This document shows, piece by piece, positions 8,820-19,540 of a stretch of DNA of 20,047 nucleotides. Location of the stretch: NCBI GenBank assembly GCA_019648995.1, contig BLXT01004603.1, positions 1,436,594 to 1,456,640 of the forward strand, in the 5' to 3' direction. The notes below the pieces were generated by a model. That model was not told the origin of the DNA and searched no databases. It saw only the letters and a list, made by a program, of their open reading frames with translations. Positions within the stretch are counted from its first letter, which is position 1. Every line of letters starts with the position of its first letter. The position numbers and the translations under genes are program-made. The stretch is from Plakobranchus ocellatus. Taxonomy: Eukaryota; Mollusca; Gastropoda; Plakobranchidae.

Positions 8820-9375
8820 AAACATCATGTCCGAAGAGATTTATGAACAGTTGGGAGAACCAACTGGGGAAAAAACTGGAGTAAAGAAGATAATCATTTC
8901 AGTCTCACGTGCGAGTAATCTTTTCCATAGGATCCGACACGGAGATGAACGGCTTCATTACATCTGATGTGTTACTTTCAGAATGGTCCCTTGACACTAG
9001 CCTGACAACTGTAAGATTGTTTCTCATTTATTGTTCGGCTGCTGTTGATACAACACGCTCATGATTTTAATTTTTGAAGAAAAAAAGAAGCATAATAACC
9101 AGAGCAAACGAATCAGACTGTGATGCCATTCCGATCTTCAAGATGAGCTTCAGTGCGCTTTGTAGCAAAGGATGAAAAGGGAATACTTACTAGCAGACCA
9201 GATGGCCAGCCGGATCACGCAGTTGTAAAAATAAGTTATCACCTTAAGCTCGTGTTATGGCTGTGAAACTCAACGTAGTGGTGAAAAACTACAAAAAAAA
9301 ATTTTGAATAGACGTCATACACGTCAGTAAGCTTAAATACTCTATTGAACTGGACAGACACTTTCTTTACCAGGT
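8820..9375. other. No gene seen; moderately GC-rich patch at 9120-9235
   Basis: 9120-9235 is richer in GC and contains, on the minus strand, CTGCTA|GTAAGTATT, a good donor-like word (GT at 9197-9198). No convincing acceptor defines an exon before it. The short open peptide YNCVIRLAIWSASKYSLF is not recognised. Confidence 0.4.
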
Positions 9376-9376
9376 T

Positions 9377-9502
9377 CCCACTTCGAAACTCCCTATGGAG
9401 GACCGCCATAGAGCTCCGTTAACAAGCTCAACTATCGAACCCCACAGCCGAACCTCATAGACAAAATCCTGAGATCACCCCATTAAACGAAGGCGAATAT
9501 TG
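9377..9502 (+). mobile_element. Probable decayed copy of the 6931-type SINE
   Basis: It keeps TATCGAACCCC (B-box remnant, about 9432-9442) and ATCCTGAGATCACCCCATT (9466-9484). The latter matches the TGARATCACC core in the other two copies at a comparable distance from the B box. The 5' part is poorly conserved, so the start is approximate. Confidence 0.5.
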
Positions 9503-9625
9503 TTAAATGACTTAAGACTTATTTCACTAATCTCGCGTGAAATCTCTATGAAAAACGTAACTGATTCCTCAATCAGGGTAAAAGGCGGAGCACTATCGCC
9601 AAGAAAAGGAAAAGAAAACTGCAAG

Positions 9626-9895
9626 CTATGCTAACAACTCACGTGAGGCGGAGTCCTGATCCTGCCATAGAGCTACAAGTCCATTATTTATAGCCGGCTT
9701 GTTGTCAAGAAAAAGTACGATAGTACAAGAAAGTAGCCCTGATGTGTCTGATCGCTCAGAATGATCTAAAGTCAGGCGATGTAGTCTAGGGTTCCTTTGC
9801 CAACGCATCGTAAAGCCTGGTGGTTTAAAGGATGATTTATTGGCTTCACACAACCCGCGCTAGTCACTAGATCACAAAATCCAGGGTTAAAACTT
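9626..9895. other. GC-richer segment of unknown origin
   Basis: The minus strand is open from 9853 to 9626 (75 codons), with peptide pieces such as MRWQRNPRLHRLTLDHSERSD and LFLDNKPAINNG. It has no flanking splice signals that I trust and no family that I recognise. AGTCAGGCGAT (9771-9781) also occurs in the SINE copy at 4382-4392, which hints that this is repeat-derived. I do not call a gene. Confidence 0.4.
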
Positions 9896-9911
9896 CTAAA
9901 TTTGGCGCTGT

Positions 9912-9965
9912 TAATCACGTGACCGGAAGCTCACGCGGTCGCAGGTTCCGGTTGCAGATATCTTG
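9912..9965 (+). mobile_element. tRNA-like SINE head
   Basis: GTTAATCACGTGACCGG followed by AAGCTCACGCGGTCGCAGGTTCC has the order and spacing of a tRNA-derived head. The A box is at about 9912-9924 and a slightly altered B box GGTTCCGGTTG at 9945-9955. The body after it is not recognisable. Confidence 0.5.
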
Positions 9966-10057
9966 AAGCTTGTTGAAGATTATTCGTTCGATTGTCAGTT
10001 ATCGGAAGCTACAAAATTTTACAATATATTATCCTTACAAAGCTATGCCATTTCATG

Positions 10058-10071
10058 TTTTTTTTTTTTTT
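10058..10071. repeat. 14-base T run
   Basis: Simple T homopolymer. It might mark the end of a minus-strand retroposon, but no body is recognised beside it. Confidence 0.85.
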
Positions 10072-10079
10072 CTACACGG

Positions 10080-10480
10080 AAGGTTTTACACTTGCTTCAG
10101 TATCCAATCTTAGAACGTTATTCATAATTCATGGGTGTAGAGTTTGAAAAATAGTGCAGCTGTCTGTTTATGCGACTCTAGTCACAGTGTCACTAACTTG
10201 GTGCCTTTGACTTTATAGCAGCTTCCTCAACCATAAAAAAGAGCAGGGCAATAAAGAATGACTGCTTATTATGATAAATAATTATGGCTCGATTCGTCTC
10301 TAGTTGAAACATCCAATTTTTCTTAATAGTTTTCCTTTTTTTCGGTTTCCTTCATGTTGGCTACTTTATTTTTACCATTAATTTTTACTCAAGCTCCCTT
10401 GGCTGTCTAAAGTGCACTACAGGACACATACCAAAATTGTGTCAAATTCTTTGTGACTCTATGTCACTATCTACCTGTCT
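10080..10480. other. No gene seen
   Basis: AT-rich DNA without coding or repeat signature. Confidence 0.5.
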
Positions 10481-10485
10481 GAGTA

Positions 10486-10487
<2 letters not shown>

Positions 10488-10550
<63 letters not shown>

Positions 10551-10860
10551 CTACCTACCTATCGATCTATCTATCTATCTATTTAAGTATCTATTTATCT
10601 AACTATCTATCTCTATCTGTATCTCTCTGTCTCTTTCTTTATCTCTCATTAATCGACTCTCTTAACATTTACTTCCTCTCTCTCTCACCCTATCTTTCTT
10701 GTTCTTCTTTCTTTCTTTCCCCCTGCCTCTCCCTCCTTCCCTCCCCCTCTCTTTCTCTCTTGCTCTCTCTTCTTCCATTTCCATATCATTCTCTCTATTC
10801 TGTCTTTTCTCATTCTTTTTCTTCCTCTCTCTTTCACTCATAACATATCTCTGGTTTCTT
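10488..10860. repeat. Compound (TC)n / (TATC)n microsatellite and CT-rich tail
   Basis: A clean (TC)n of about 27 units covers 10488-10542. An imperfect TATC/ATCT tetranucleotide array follows to about 10620, then a degenerate CT-rich tract to about 10860. The order suggests point mutation of TC into TATC followed by spread of the new unit. The serine/leucine/phenylalanine-rich open frame at 10699-10899 is an artefact of composition. Confidence 0.95.
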
Positions 10861-10899
10861 CTTTTCTCTTTTCGAGCAATGTTTGTGCCTCATAACTAA

Positions 10900-11479
10900 A
10901 GCATATAAACATTGAAAACTCAAACATCCCTGCTTTTTTTGTACTTTTTCTCAGTACCCATTCTATTTTCTAAAGCAGTGATATAAAATTCAATTTCATT
11001 GATGTCAAACTACATTGGGCCTTCCACTCTCTGATTTTTCTCAACCTTAAAGTTTCGTTACACGCCAGAGTAAATTTTGACGGCTTAATTGCATTGGATG
11101 AGGCGCATTAATTTTAATTTCTACAAAATGAAACTTAATATAATGAAGAGACAGAGAGCACAAGGCCATGCAACGTGACATTTCATAAGCGCATGTTTTA
11201 TGGTTTTCGTGACATGCAAGTCTGGCAAATACCGGGTAACAAAATCGTGATTGGTCCTCATTTCTTGTTGCTCCTCTGCACAGTTTTTGAAAAATGATGA
11301 GCTTAAATAATGCTCTGTTCACGTTTATGTCCTAGGAATTAAATAAAATACACAAACTAGCAATACGTTTTGTCATGAATAATAATCATAATGTTTGTTT
11401 TCTTAAAGCTCTTATTATTGATTCAAAATAACTTCTTTCGACGCACCTAGGAAGAGCGAGATATAGGCTGATGAGTTTG

Positions 11480-11480
<1 letters not shown>
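10900..11480. other. No supported gene
   Basis: The minus strand is open for 91 codons at 11047-11322, with scattered cysteines (LCRGATRNEDQSRFCYPVF). It shows no domain, no matching splice sites and ordinary AT content. It fits a chance open frame. Confidence 0.45.

Positions 11481-11483
<3 letters not shown>

Positions 11484-11562
<79 letters not shown>
11484..11562. repeat. (CT)n microsatellite, about 39 units
   Basis: Essentially uninterrupted CT dinucleotides, followed by a degenerate CT-rich stretch up to the next array. Confidence 0.97.
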
Positions 11563-11563
<1 letters not shown>

Positions 11564-11711
11564 ATCACATTTTCTTTTTCTCTCCTCTATCATTCTGCGT
11601 AACTTTTTACACTCTTTCTATCTGCCTTTTTTTCTCTGTATCCTTTCACACTCTTTCTCTCACTTTTATTCTTTCTCTTTCTTTGCCTCTCTCTCTCTAC
11701 CCCCGCCCTTC

Positions 11712-11721
<10 letters not shown>
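11563..11721. repeat. Degenerate CT-rich tract between two arrays
   Basis: TCTTT, CTCTC and ACTCTTTC words dominate. CACTCTTTCT occurs twice (about 11610-11619 and 11649-11658), a small imperfect duplication. Confidence 0.8.

Positions 11722-11793
<72 letters not shown>
11722..11793. repeat. (CT)n microsatellite, about 36 units
   Basis: Second long CT array, in the same orientation as the one 160 bases upstream. Confidence 0.97.
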
Positions 11794-11795
<2 letters not shown>

Positions 11796-11892
11796 CCCTT
11801 ACTACCTCTTCACTTTGTTTTTCTTTCTTTGGTCGGAACTGTATACTACTTACTAACTTATTCGTGCAATATTTGTTGAGCAGTGTTATATG

Positions 11893-11945
11893 GTCAGCAG
11901 CGGCGTAGGAGAATCAAAGCTCTGGGCTCGAAACCTGCATAATTT
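11893..11945 (+). mobile_element. tRNA-like SINE remnant
   Basis: GGTCAGCAGCGGCGTAGGAG resembles an A-box region. GGCTCGAAACC (about 11927-11937) is close to a B box, though the spacing between them is short. Stems are not preserved, so it is not a working tRNA. Confidence 0.4.
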
Positions 11946-11949
11946 GCCA

Positions 11950-14010
11950 TCTTGTGATGAGTATATTTTGGTTTATTGTCTGATAATAAAGATGGGGTTA
12001 CTTTCTTTTTGTATGATCGAATCTCATAGTTTTGAGGCTATCGATGTTTTGAATGGTAAGTATGGCTAGATATCTGTGTGATATTTCTTTACGAAGTTCT
12101 ATTCTATATTGACTCGAGGCTATTGATTTTTATAAATTTGGTTTCGCTTGACTAAATCAACCCGAAAAGCGTTATCAAAAGCGAATCCCGCATTCCAGAA
12201 TATGAGGAAATCGGGGTGAATTTTCATATTTTTATCTGAATTTGTTTTAATTTCAGAAGTGCCATCATACAATAAAACTATTTGTATCTTGTCATGTTCA
12301 CTCCTCAAAAACAAGGAAGTGATGAATAGTGGCTGATTTAATCGGCTCTGGACTCTTCAAAGGTTAAGGCTATATTAAGACGGCATCTTTAATAGATGGT
12401 TTTTTATTGGAAGAGAGCGTATTCAGTATGGATTGCAAAGTTCCTCAACTCTTTGAATATATTCACACATTCCTTACTGCAACCGCTAGGTGGGGCAAAT
12501 AAAGGAGTGCAGCTGCTGATATAGATCTGGATTTATGGGGAGCGTACGTGCGCCTGGCGATTAGTTTTGTTGTGTAAATCTCTTGCCAGGTATTGTAGCT
12601 TGTTGGAGTTTGTGTTCAGATAAAAGTTTATAGGAAAAAACAACAAAACGAGACTAAATTTTAAAAATATATTTAAGACCTGCATACAGTGTATGTCTAA
12701 GAAAAGTAAATGTTGGTTGGATATTAATCAGTTACCACAGTTGTTATTATCAAAAGGCTCTTTTCTTCTTTGAAAGACTACTAAAGTGATAAAATGAGTT
12801 TCAAAAACGTGCTGATTGAAGCTGTGGGTTTTTTGTTTATTTTTTTACAAATTATGAAAGAAAGTTGAACGATATTTCTTCGATGATCAAGCCTTGAAAA
12901 AAGGAGCATGTAAAGTCTGCAGTTGTTTGATGACTGAGAGTATAATCACTTAAAAATTCTATGTAGAAATTAGAATAACATTCCTGTGATGAATACCAGC
13001 CATCTTTTGAATCCAATTTATTTATTTATTATTCATTTATTTTGCGAACTGCTTCTATATTTAAAAACTATCTCTTCAATTTTTGAAGATTCGAATTATT
13101 TGCTACATTTTAGTGTGAAAACATATCCAAGTTAATATCTGATTATTCACAAAACTATTTTTCATAACATAAATAAGATCTAGAAACTCACGAATGGTAA
13201 TTTTTCTTAAATCCCATCCTTACATAAAAATAAAAAAACATTTTATCCTAACAAGTGGGTAATTGTAATCAATATTGTTAAGAATTATTCATATACCACA
13301 GTAGACGTACTTGTAGTTAGTGAGTCTTTAATAAGAATAGGTTAGAATTCCCACTACTTGCGCATTCACATTATAATTCACAATTATTCATCTTTTCCAT
13401 GAACCCACTACAGGTGGTCAACAACCGCATTGGCTAAAACTTTGACTTTTCCTTCTATTCAAACCCCGCTGTTTGAACGTTGATGGTGCATTTTAATTTT
13501 TCATGGCTATTATTTACTTGTTCATTATAACTTTGCACAAGTTTTAAGTCTGCTATAATTTTATTTAATTTAAATAGAAAATAAATGAAGTGGCTTTGAA
13601 CTCTTAGATTACATACTTCAATATTAATTTATTCAATATTTAATATTAATAGGCAAACATAGCTGTGACCACTTGGTAAAAAAAAATCCAAGATATCGCT
13701 TTATTAGTGGACAATTTTATTGTTTAACCTATGAGTGAAAGTGTTCGGGTTAATAGTGGCTATGAAATAATCATAACTGTGACAGGCATACGTATAAAAT
13801 TGATCATTAAACCTGTGTACTTAATCGTTTTGCCATTATATTACATGGTGTTTTGCGGAATATTTTTTTTTTGTTTGTTTGTTTTCTTTCTCTCTTTCTC
13901 TTTCGTCTGTTGAGTGAAATACATAGCATGTTGATAGTAATCGTCTCAGTTTCATAAACTTGACCTGTGTGACTGGACGGGTTAATTGTCATTACTAACA
14001 AAGGCGACAT
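11950..14010. other. Long AT-rich stretch without genes
   Basis: Two kilobases with only chance-length open frames. Minor items: TTTATTTA words at 13017-13042 and T/C-rich DNA at 13862-13905. A possible very decayed tRNA-like segment lies at 13427-13475 (TTGGCTAAAAC and ATTCAAACCCC). Nothing has the base composition of an exon. Confidence 0.5.
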
Positions 14011-14014
14011 TCAC

Positions 14015-14130
14015 AGTCCTCCCACGTCAGCCTCTTACGAGGCTGTAAAAGTCTCCTCGATCAATAGGAAGAAATGGTTGGTTCTGTCCTAGAGACCTCT
14101 CCTACTGAGCAACCTCAGCCATTGATGAAC
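14015..14130 (-). mobile_element. SINE remnant with tRNA-like head, minus strand
   Basis: On the minus strand TTGCTCAGTAGG (14101-14112) is a good A box. The B box region (about 14077-14090) is damaged. GCCTCGTAAGAGGC (14029-14042, minus) recalls GGTCTCGTAAGACC in the longer minus-strand SINE (around 6298-6311), so both may belong to one family. Confidence 0.5.
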
Positions 14131-14890
14131 CAGGTTTATTTAGTTACAATGTTTATTATACAGCAGACACGTTAGTGCTTATTCTACTAAAGTAAAATAA
14201 ATCGTACCATTTCCAGATTTCTTATGAACTGTCATATTACATAAATGCATTGGATACTTTATCGAAATACACAATACATATTAGAGTTTTGGGAGTTTGT
14301 TGTTCGGTTATCTCGTGCTAAAACGAGGAAAAAAATTAAATTTTAATTCTTCAGTGCTTACACTGGTGGAATTGCATATTAGCATTTGACAGAGAATGGA
14401 ATATACCCGAAGTAACCACGTTATTTTTTTTATGTGTGTGTGTGTGTGTGTTTTGTTTTTTTTTTTCTTAACTAAGGTTGTTTCGTATGAAGTGCATTTA
14501 CGAGCAAAAAAGCGGGCTTACAACTTTGAAGTTAAAAAATTAAATGTTTCAATGAGTTAACTGTACAGGGTATTGTTTTAGTCCTATGAGTTTTGTGTAT
14601 GTTTTACTGGTTTTAAGTACATCTGTCAATCGTGCATTATAAACATTCCCTCTTTTTTTCATTTGAGGTAAGAAATGTGAAGTAGTGCTCTACCCGATTA
14701 TACTGAGTTCTTTCAAGTCATTGGGTTAAGTATGCGATATTAGTTACGAAAACGTTATTCCTACAAGGTATTACATTGTAAGAATCTTAAGCGAACAACC
14801 CATGTGATATTCAGGAAACAAATGTGTGGAACAGGAACTGCGTACTTCTAGAAGGGACTTTAAGATGTATAGAAAGATCTATTGTGAAAG

Positions 14891-14892
<2 letters not shown>
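14131..14892. other. AT-rich stretch with a short (TG)n
   Basis: No gene. A (TG)n of about nine units lies at 14433-14451, followed by a T-rich run to about 14467. Confidence 0.6.

Positions 14893-14967
<75 letters not shown>
14893..14967. repeat. (AT)n microsatellite, about 37 units
   Basis: Uninterrupted AT dinucleotides. The array is self-complementary and can extrude a cruciform. Tyr/Ile open frames on both strands are artefacts. Confidence 0.98.
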
Positions 14968-14970
<3 letters not shown>

Positions 14971-15082
14971 ATCAATCTCTGAAGCAAGATGTGAGTTTCG
15001 GAGTAGCTTTTATACATGGCTATCAACCTTGAAATTTCTGATATATCTGAACTAAACAGAAGAAGGAGAGATATAATTTAAA

Positions 15083-15093
15083 GCGCGCGCGCG

Positions 15094-15125
<32 letters not shown>
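15083..15125. repeat. Compound (GC)n(AC)n microsatellite
   Basis: Alternating GC with one GCAC interruption (15083-15101) passes directly into (AC)n (15102-15125). The whole stretch is an alternating purine-pyrimidine sequence, the classic Z-DNA-prone composition. Confidence 0.95.
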
Positions 15126-15180
15126 TCCACACACGCGAGAGCCAACATTGCCGTTTGAGGTGAAAAAATGAAAACGATAC

Positions 15181-15260
15181 TTGTTTTTTTTTATTTTTGT
15201 TGGCTTTTTGTGTTTTGTTTCGTGGTTTTTTTTTTCTTTTTTTTTTTTGTTTTTTTTTGG
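15181..15260. repeat. T-rich low-complexity tract
   Basis: Runs of T broken by single G, A or C. It may be the A-rich tail of a decayed minus-strand retroposon. Confidence 0.8.
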
Positions 15261-15341
15261 TCATATTAATAGCCGCTCATTATTCCGAGATAACGAGAAA
15301 AAAGAAGCAGAAAAAAAAATAGATTTCAATGAGCCGTATAA

Positions 15342-15464
15342 GTAAATTCACCTCTGAAGGGCAGCGCACTGGCTCCGATTGAAGCAGAAATGGGGAGGTC
15401 CTGCAGATTTAGGGACAAGTTAACTTTTCTCATAGATGCCAATGGTCTTACATATGAAGCTTAA
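15342..15464 (+). other. GC-richer patch, weak exon-like open frame
   Basis: A frame is open for 40 codons, with pieces GSALAPIEAEMGRSCRF and DKLTFLIDANGLTYEA before a TAA. The minus strand is also open here. No good splice acceptor was found, so I list it only as an island that differs from its AT-rich setting. Confidence 0.2.
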
Positions 15465-15475
15465 GAAAACAATGA

Positions 15476-15555
15476 GTTGAAGAAAGAGGAGGAGGAGGAG
15501 GCGGAGAAAAAGAGGAAGAAGAAAGAAAGAGGAGGAGAAGAAGAAGAAGATGAAA
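15476..15555. repeat. Purine-only GGA/GAA tract
   Basis: GAGGAGGAGGAGG followed by AAGAAGAAGAAG-type words, almost without pyrimidines on the plus strand. Confidence 0.9.
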
Positions 15556-15643
15556 GTTGTAGTGATGATCTGGGGATCGTGTTTATGATGCAATGATGAT
15601 GAGAGTGAAGGAGATGATAACGATGGTGATAATAGTGATAATG

Positions 15644-15717
<74 letters not shown>

Positions 15718-15743
15718 GTGATGGTGGTGGTGGTGTGGTGGTG
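15644..15743. repeat. (TGA)n to (GGT)n trinucleotide microsatellite
   Basis: About 24 uninterrupted TGA units (15644-15716) are followed by GGTGATGGTGGTGGTGGTG-type units to about 15743. The poly-Ser and poly-His frames on the minus strand are artefacts of this array. Confidence 0.96.
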
Positions 15744-15808
15744 AAGGGAAAGTACAAGAGGCCAATTCGTAAAACTATATTACTTTTTATTCTTTTACTT
15801 TTCTCCAG

Positions 15809-15959
15809 AAAATTGACCTTTTTTTACTGCTGACATAAAATGACCTCGCCTAAAGCCAACGTGGCATTGCGCCAAACTAATCAGAGATCTTTACGAAGCA
15901 AACAGCTTGGGCCAGGTGGAATCCGTGCTGAGATGCTTAAATGCCAAAAGAGTAAAAAG
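15809..15959 (+). pseudogene. Exon-like segment with non-LTR retrotransposon reverse-transcriptase remnant
   Basis: A pyrimidine-rich run ending CTTTTCTCCAG (AG at 15807-15808) precedes the segment, and AAAAAG|GTAAGA (GT at 15960-15961) ends it. Both are strong animal splice signals. All three frames have a stop before the ATG at 15840. From there 40 codons are open in phase 0. Residues 14-32 read NQRSLRSKQLGPGGIRAEM followed by LKC. This matches the start of the reverse-transcriptase domain in many LINE proteins (a helix, then GPDGI..E.LK), with the Asp changed to Gly. The remaining domain is absent, so it is a decayed LINE fragment. It may have been recruited as an exon, or the splice-like words may be coincidence. 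Confidence 0.55.
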
Positions 15960-15989
15960 GTAAGAAAAAAAAACAATCTTTCTTCATCG

Positions 15990-18900
15990 AAACTCTACAC
16001 TTCCTGTCTTTGTCATCCGCGATTTCAAGTGATTTACGCAAGTGGCAGGTGATTTATAAGTTAAGTTTTTTTTTTATTTTTTTACTCTTACGTTACAAGC
16101 AATGGAAACTGATACCATTGTGGTAGATTTCATTGTTTAAAATATGTCTTAGATTGATGAGAAACCGATTTTATGAGAGTATGGTGGTTGTAAATAGTTT
16201 CTATATGTTGCAATCATTGTGTCCGTACTTCTGTCCTCTTGCCTTTGGTTTCTTAACATTTTTTCTTATTACTTTTCCTCTCCTTTTTTTTTACAATGAA
16301 AGAAAAGGCTGTTGATTACTATTTTTACAAAAACATAGATATTGCACTTTTAGAAGAAAACTTCAAAAATGTATTTTAAAAAAATGTAGTCCAGTTAAAT
16401 GTGAGGCAATCCGAGCAAAGCAGTCACTTTGAATGCTTTGCACTAGAACCTTTAAAAAATTATAATTCACTCAAAACGACTTTAAAAGTTCAATCTTTAA
16501 ACATATGTCTATAGACAGACTTAGATAAACACTATGTAGGTCTTTAATCTGTTTGAAAATGTACATTAAAATCTTTGGAATTATTATTTATAAATAAACA
16601 ATTATCCCGCAAACGCTAGTTTATAAAGAGGCCTTTATTTAAATATAATGGCCTTGCTGGGCACTGGAGATTCAATACAAAAAAGTAATAAATTTGTTTG
16701 TTTTTTTTTTGTTTTTTTTTTTCTATCTAAATGTACTTTCTCTCTATCGTTGCTTTGATGGATCACAGCGGCAAGTAAGGCGACTAGATACAGAATTCTG
16801 TGATAGTTTTTGTAACTTCTGGTAGTTTTTGCAACCTAAATCGATATGAATAAGATGAATTATACAAAAGTACATTAAAATAATATCTACTATTTATACT
16901 CTTTAGAACTCGAATAATACTGATAAATAAGTTAAGCAGTATTAATAACGCGATATTTTTTACTTCGGTATTATTTATTTCTGAAATAGTAAACACTTTC
17001 TAAGTTTTTATCTATTTTGGCTTATATCCTTAGTGTGGGAATTGTTATTGCCTTAGACGAATTATTATAATTCACACTCTTTGTTGTTCGACATCGTTTA
17101 AATAATATTGAAGTCGGTGATTGTGTTCTTTCTCTCTATTAAGTCCAAAATAAAAATCTTTCACGTGCTTATAAAACCCAATGGATAACAAGTGTATTTC
17201 TTCACCCAAATCCGAAGTTAGCTGATTCGTTCCCCTCATGCTCCATATTTCTTAATAAGGAAAGCAGGCGTTCTGTTTGTTTTCTCAAAACGTTTTGAAA
17301 AAGTCCTTCAGTAAACTCATAGTGGAAAGTTCATGTCGCCTCTTGGAATATGTTTTGCTATTTCAAGTGCATGTCTGCAATATTTTGTATGAGGAGCAAT
17401 AAATGTATTTATAGCAATACGCAAAAATTCATTTCCTGGCATGCCAGAGAGTACCTTGCAATGTAGATATGGTACTTAGGCTGGTGTATCTTAGTCTTGG
17501 CTAACAAAACTTTTAGGTGAGATGAATGTGAAAATGAAGCTCTGATTGATCCTGAACCAGTCAAAGCCAATGGACTTAACGAAGTAATGATTCGGTCATG
17601 ACGGCCTTGTAACTTAAGATGAACTAAAAGACCGTGTTAAGTCCTCCGAAGTTTCTTTCAAGGAATTGGACATCTCTTTCTTCTTATTCACCCCGACAAG
17701 TTAAAAAAGTTCAAGGCTGACAGAGACAGACAAGAAATCCCTAATTTAAAAAGTTATGAAAAGTTGGTAGCTGGGAAAGTGCTCAATAATACAAGCCTGT
17801 AAGAACTTGTTGAAATGTTCTTTCTCTCTATCAGATTTTGAGGACTCTTCTTTAGGAATCTTGGTCACGGTACAAAGCTAATGGGTGGCTAGAAATATTT
17901 ATGCAGTCTTTTACTGTCTTTTTAAATGCAATTAAATAAACAGAAAAAGAAAGGTCTGCATCACATAGATGTGTTTAGAAGAATACGTATAAAAATAGGC
18001 CATGCATTAGCTGGCAGTTTTAGTCTGATACAATAGAGATTAAAGATACAATCTTTTTTTGTAAAGAGAACAAGTACACTATTTTGCAACAAGAATCCTT
18101 TTGCAAGCATTCAGTAGCAGTTCTGCTTTGCGAATATCATTATAACATACTTATTTTGATAAAGATAAGGATGATTTTTCACAAGAATATTAAAGCTTAC
18201 AGAATGATGTAGGGAAAAAATTCCTCGCTTGATGTATATATTATTGTAAAGAGTGGATATCAACGTTCCACCTCTGCAAGACATATTGATAAGGGCTATT
18301 TTATGTGCAACCAATATTGAAATGTGAGTAAAATAAAACGAAACTGCAACTCTCGTTGTATTCATCAATTATTATGTGTTTATATTTACAAACAAATAGA
18401 ACTTCATCCTTCCTAAAATGAGATAAAGCTACAATCTACTTTTAGGGTTGAGCAAACAAAAAAATCTGAGACTGTTCGCGATGAGGCCAGTATTACAAAC
18501 CACATCAGAAAACTTATTTAAAATATAATACACCGAAAAATCTCATTTTTGCTTTTATCAAAAGGCAAAGGCGAAAAAAAAAATAGTGATAAAATAAAAG
18601 CATATCGGTCAAATATTAAAAGTTCTGAAATGTCATACAAATGAATTTGGGGTAATGAAAGCTTCTAAAAAATGAGTAGCCGCACATGCATGGTCGTAAC
18701 ATCACGTTTGCCTCGACAGGCACTCACAGCTGAGGAACACGTGACATATTTATTTCAAGAATTATAAATTGCAATTAAAAATCGGCGCTTTCGATGGATT
18801 TCTTTAACTTGCAGTGACCTAGCAAAACATTGAATTTTTTCTGTCATGCGCAATGAATATTTTTTCGTGTGCGCATCATTGGGGTAAAAAGAAATCAAAT

Positions 18901-19000
18901 GAATGAGAAAGCTTGCAATGGTCATTTTTTTCTTTGCTTCTTTTTTCTTGTTTAATCTCAAAATCTCTAGTTTCTTTTTCTTTCCTTTGATATTTTATTG
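15990..19000. other. Three kilobases of AT-rich DNA without genes
   Basis: Only chance open frames on both strands, with T runs at about 16065-16082, 16286-16293 and 16701-16722. No tRNA boxes, arrays or exon-like islands stood out, although very old repeats may be hidden. Confidence 0.5.
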
Positions 19001-19009
19001 GGTATGTTC

Positions 19010-19335
19010 TCTACATTTTCTTCCTTTACCGCTGTCCTTTTCTCCACTTACCCTCTCTTTGTTGTATTTTGCCAATTATCTTCTCTCTGTTCCTGTCCAT
19101 CCTTCTGTCATTGCCTCTATCTATATATTTTTGCTTCTCTTCTCTCTAGCCTCAGTCTCCTGTCTTTTTATCCTCTTTCTCTCTCTCCTTTGTATTCTCT
19201 CTTTCCTCTCTATCCCTGTACTCTACTCTACTCTCTCTTTCCTCTCTCTTCTCTCTCTCATCCGTTTTCCTTTTCTCTCTCCTCTCTCCGTTTCTCTTTC
19301 CTGTCTCTGTATTCTTCTTTTACTGTGCTTGAGTA
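19010..19335. repeat. Degenerate CT-rich tract
   Basis: More than 300 bases dominated by CTCT, TTCC and TCTT words, with ACTCTACTCTACTCTC near 19220-19235. The longest open frame in the window (18903-19355) is a Leu/Ser/Phe product of this bias and is not a gene. Confidence 0.9.
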
Positions 19336-19540
19336 GAGTATATCTATTTCATTAAAACTTTGTTTATTTAATTTTTTTTCGCTAAAAATTGTATCATATT
19401 GTTAAACATGTTTTTTACTATAATTAGTGCCGTAACAGTTTTGATTGTTCTTAAAACGTAAATAATGAAAGCTAGCTCAAAGCCTGGAAACACCATTTTA
19501 CCTATTTTTTTTTTTTCGGATCCATTAAGTTTACCATTTT

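Noticed and set aside
11047-11322. 91-codon minus-strand open frame with several cysteines
   Set aside because: Ordinary AT-rich composition, no domain pattern and no usable exon borders.
13427-13475. tRNA-like segment TTGGCTAAAAC ... ATTCAAACCCC
   Set aside because: Both boxes are degraded and there is no recognisable body, so I did not list it as an element.
15461-15765. Poly-Ser and poly-His minus-strand frames
   Set aside because: Direct translations of the TGA/GGT trinucleotide array.
17521-17601. Open frame reading DECENEALIDPEPVKANG and onward to a TGA
   Set aside because: Only 26 codons between two stops, in AT-rich DNA. An in-frame TGA follows the nearest acceptor-like AG.
17625-17705. 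Minus-strand peptide containing NKKKEMSNSLKETSEDL
   Set aside because: About 28 codons between stops, with no splice acceptor in a usable phase. Fits chance.
18903-19355. 150-codon plus-strand open frame, the longest in the window
   Set aside because: It is almost entirely Leu, Ser and Phe encoded by a CT-rich low-complexity tract. Overlapping frames are open for the same reason.
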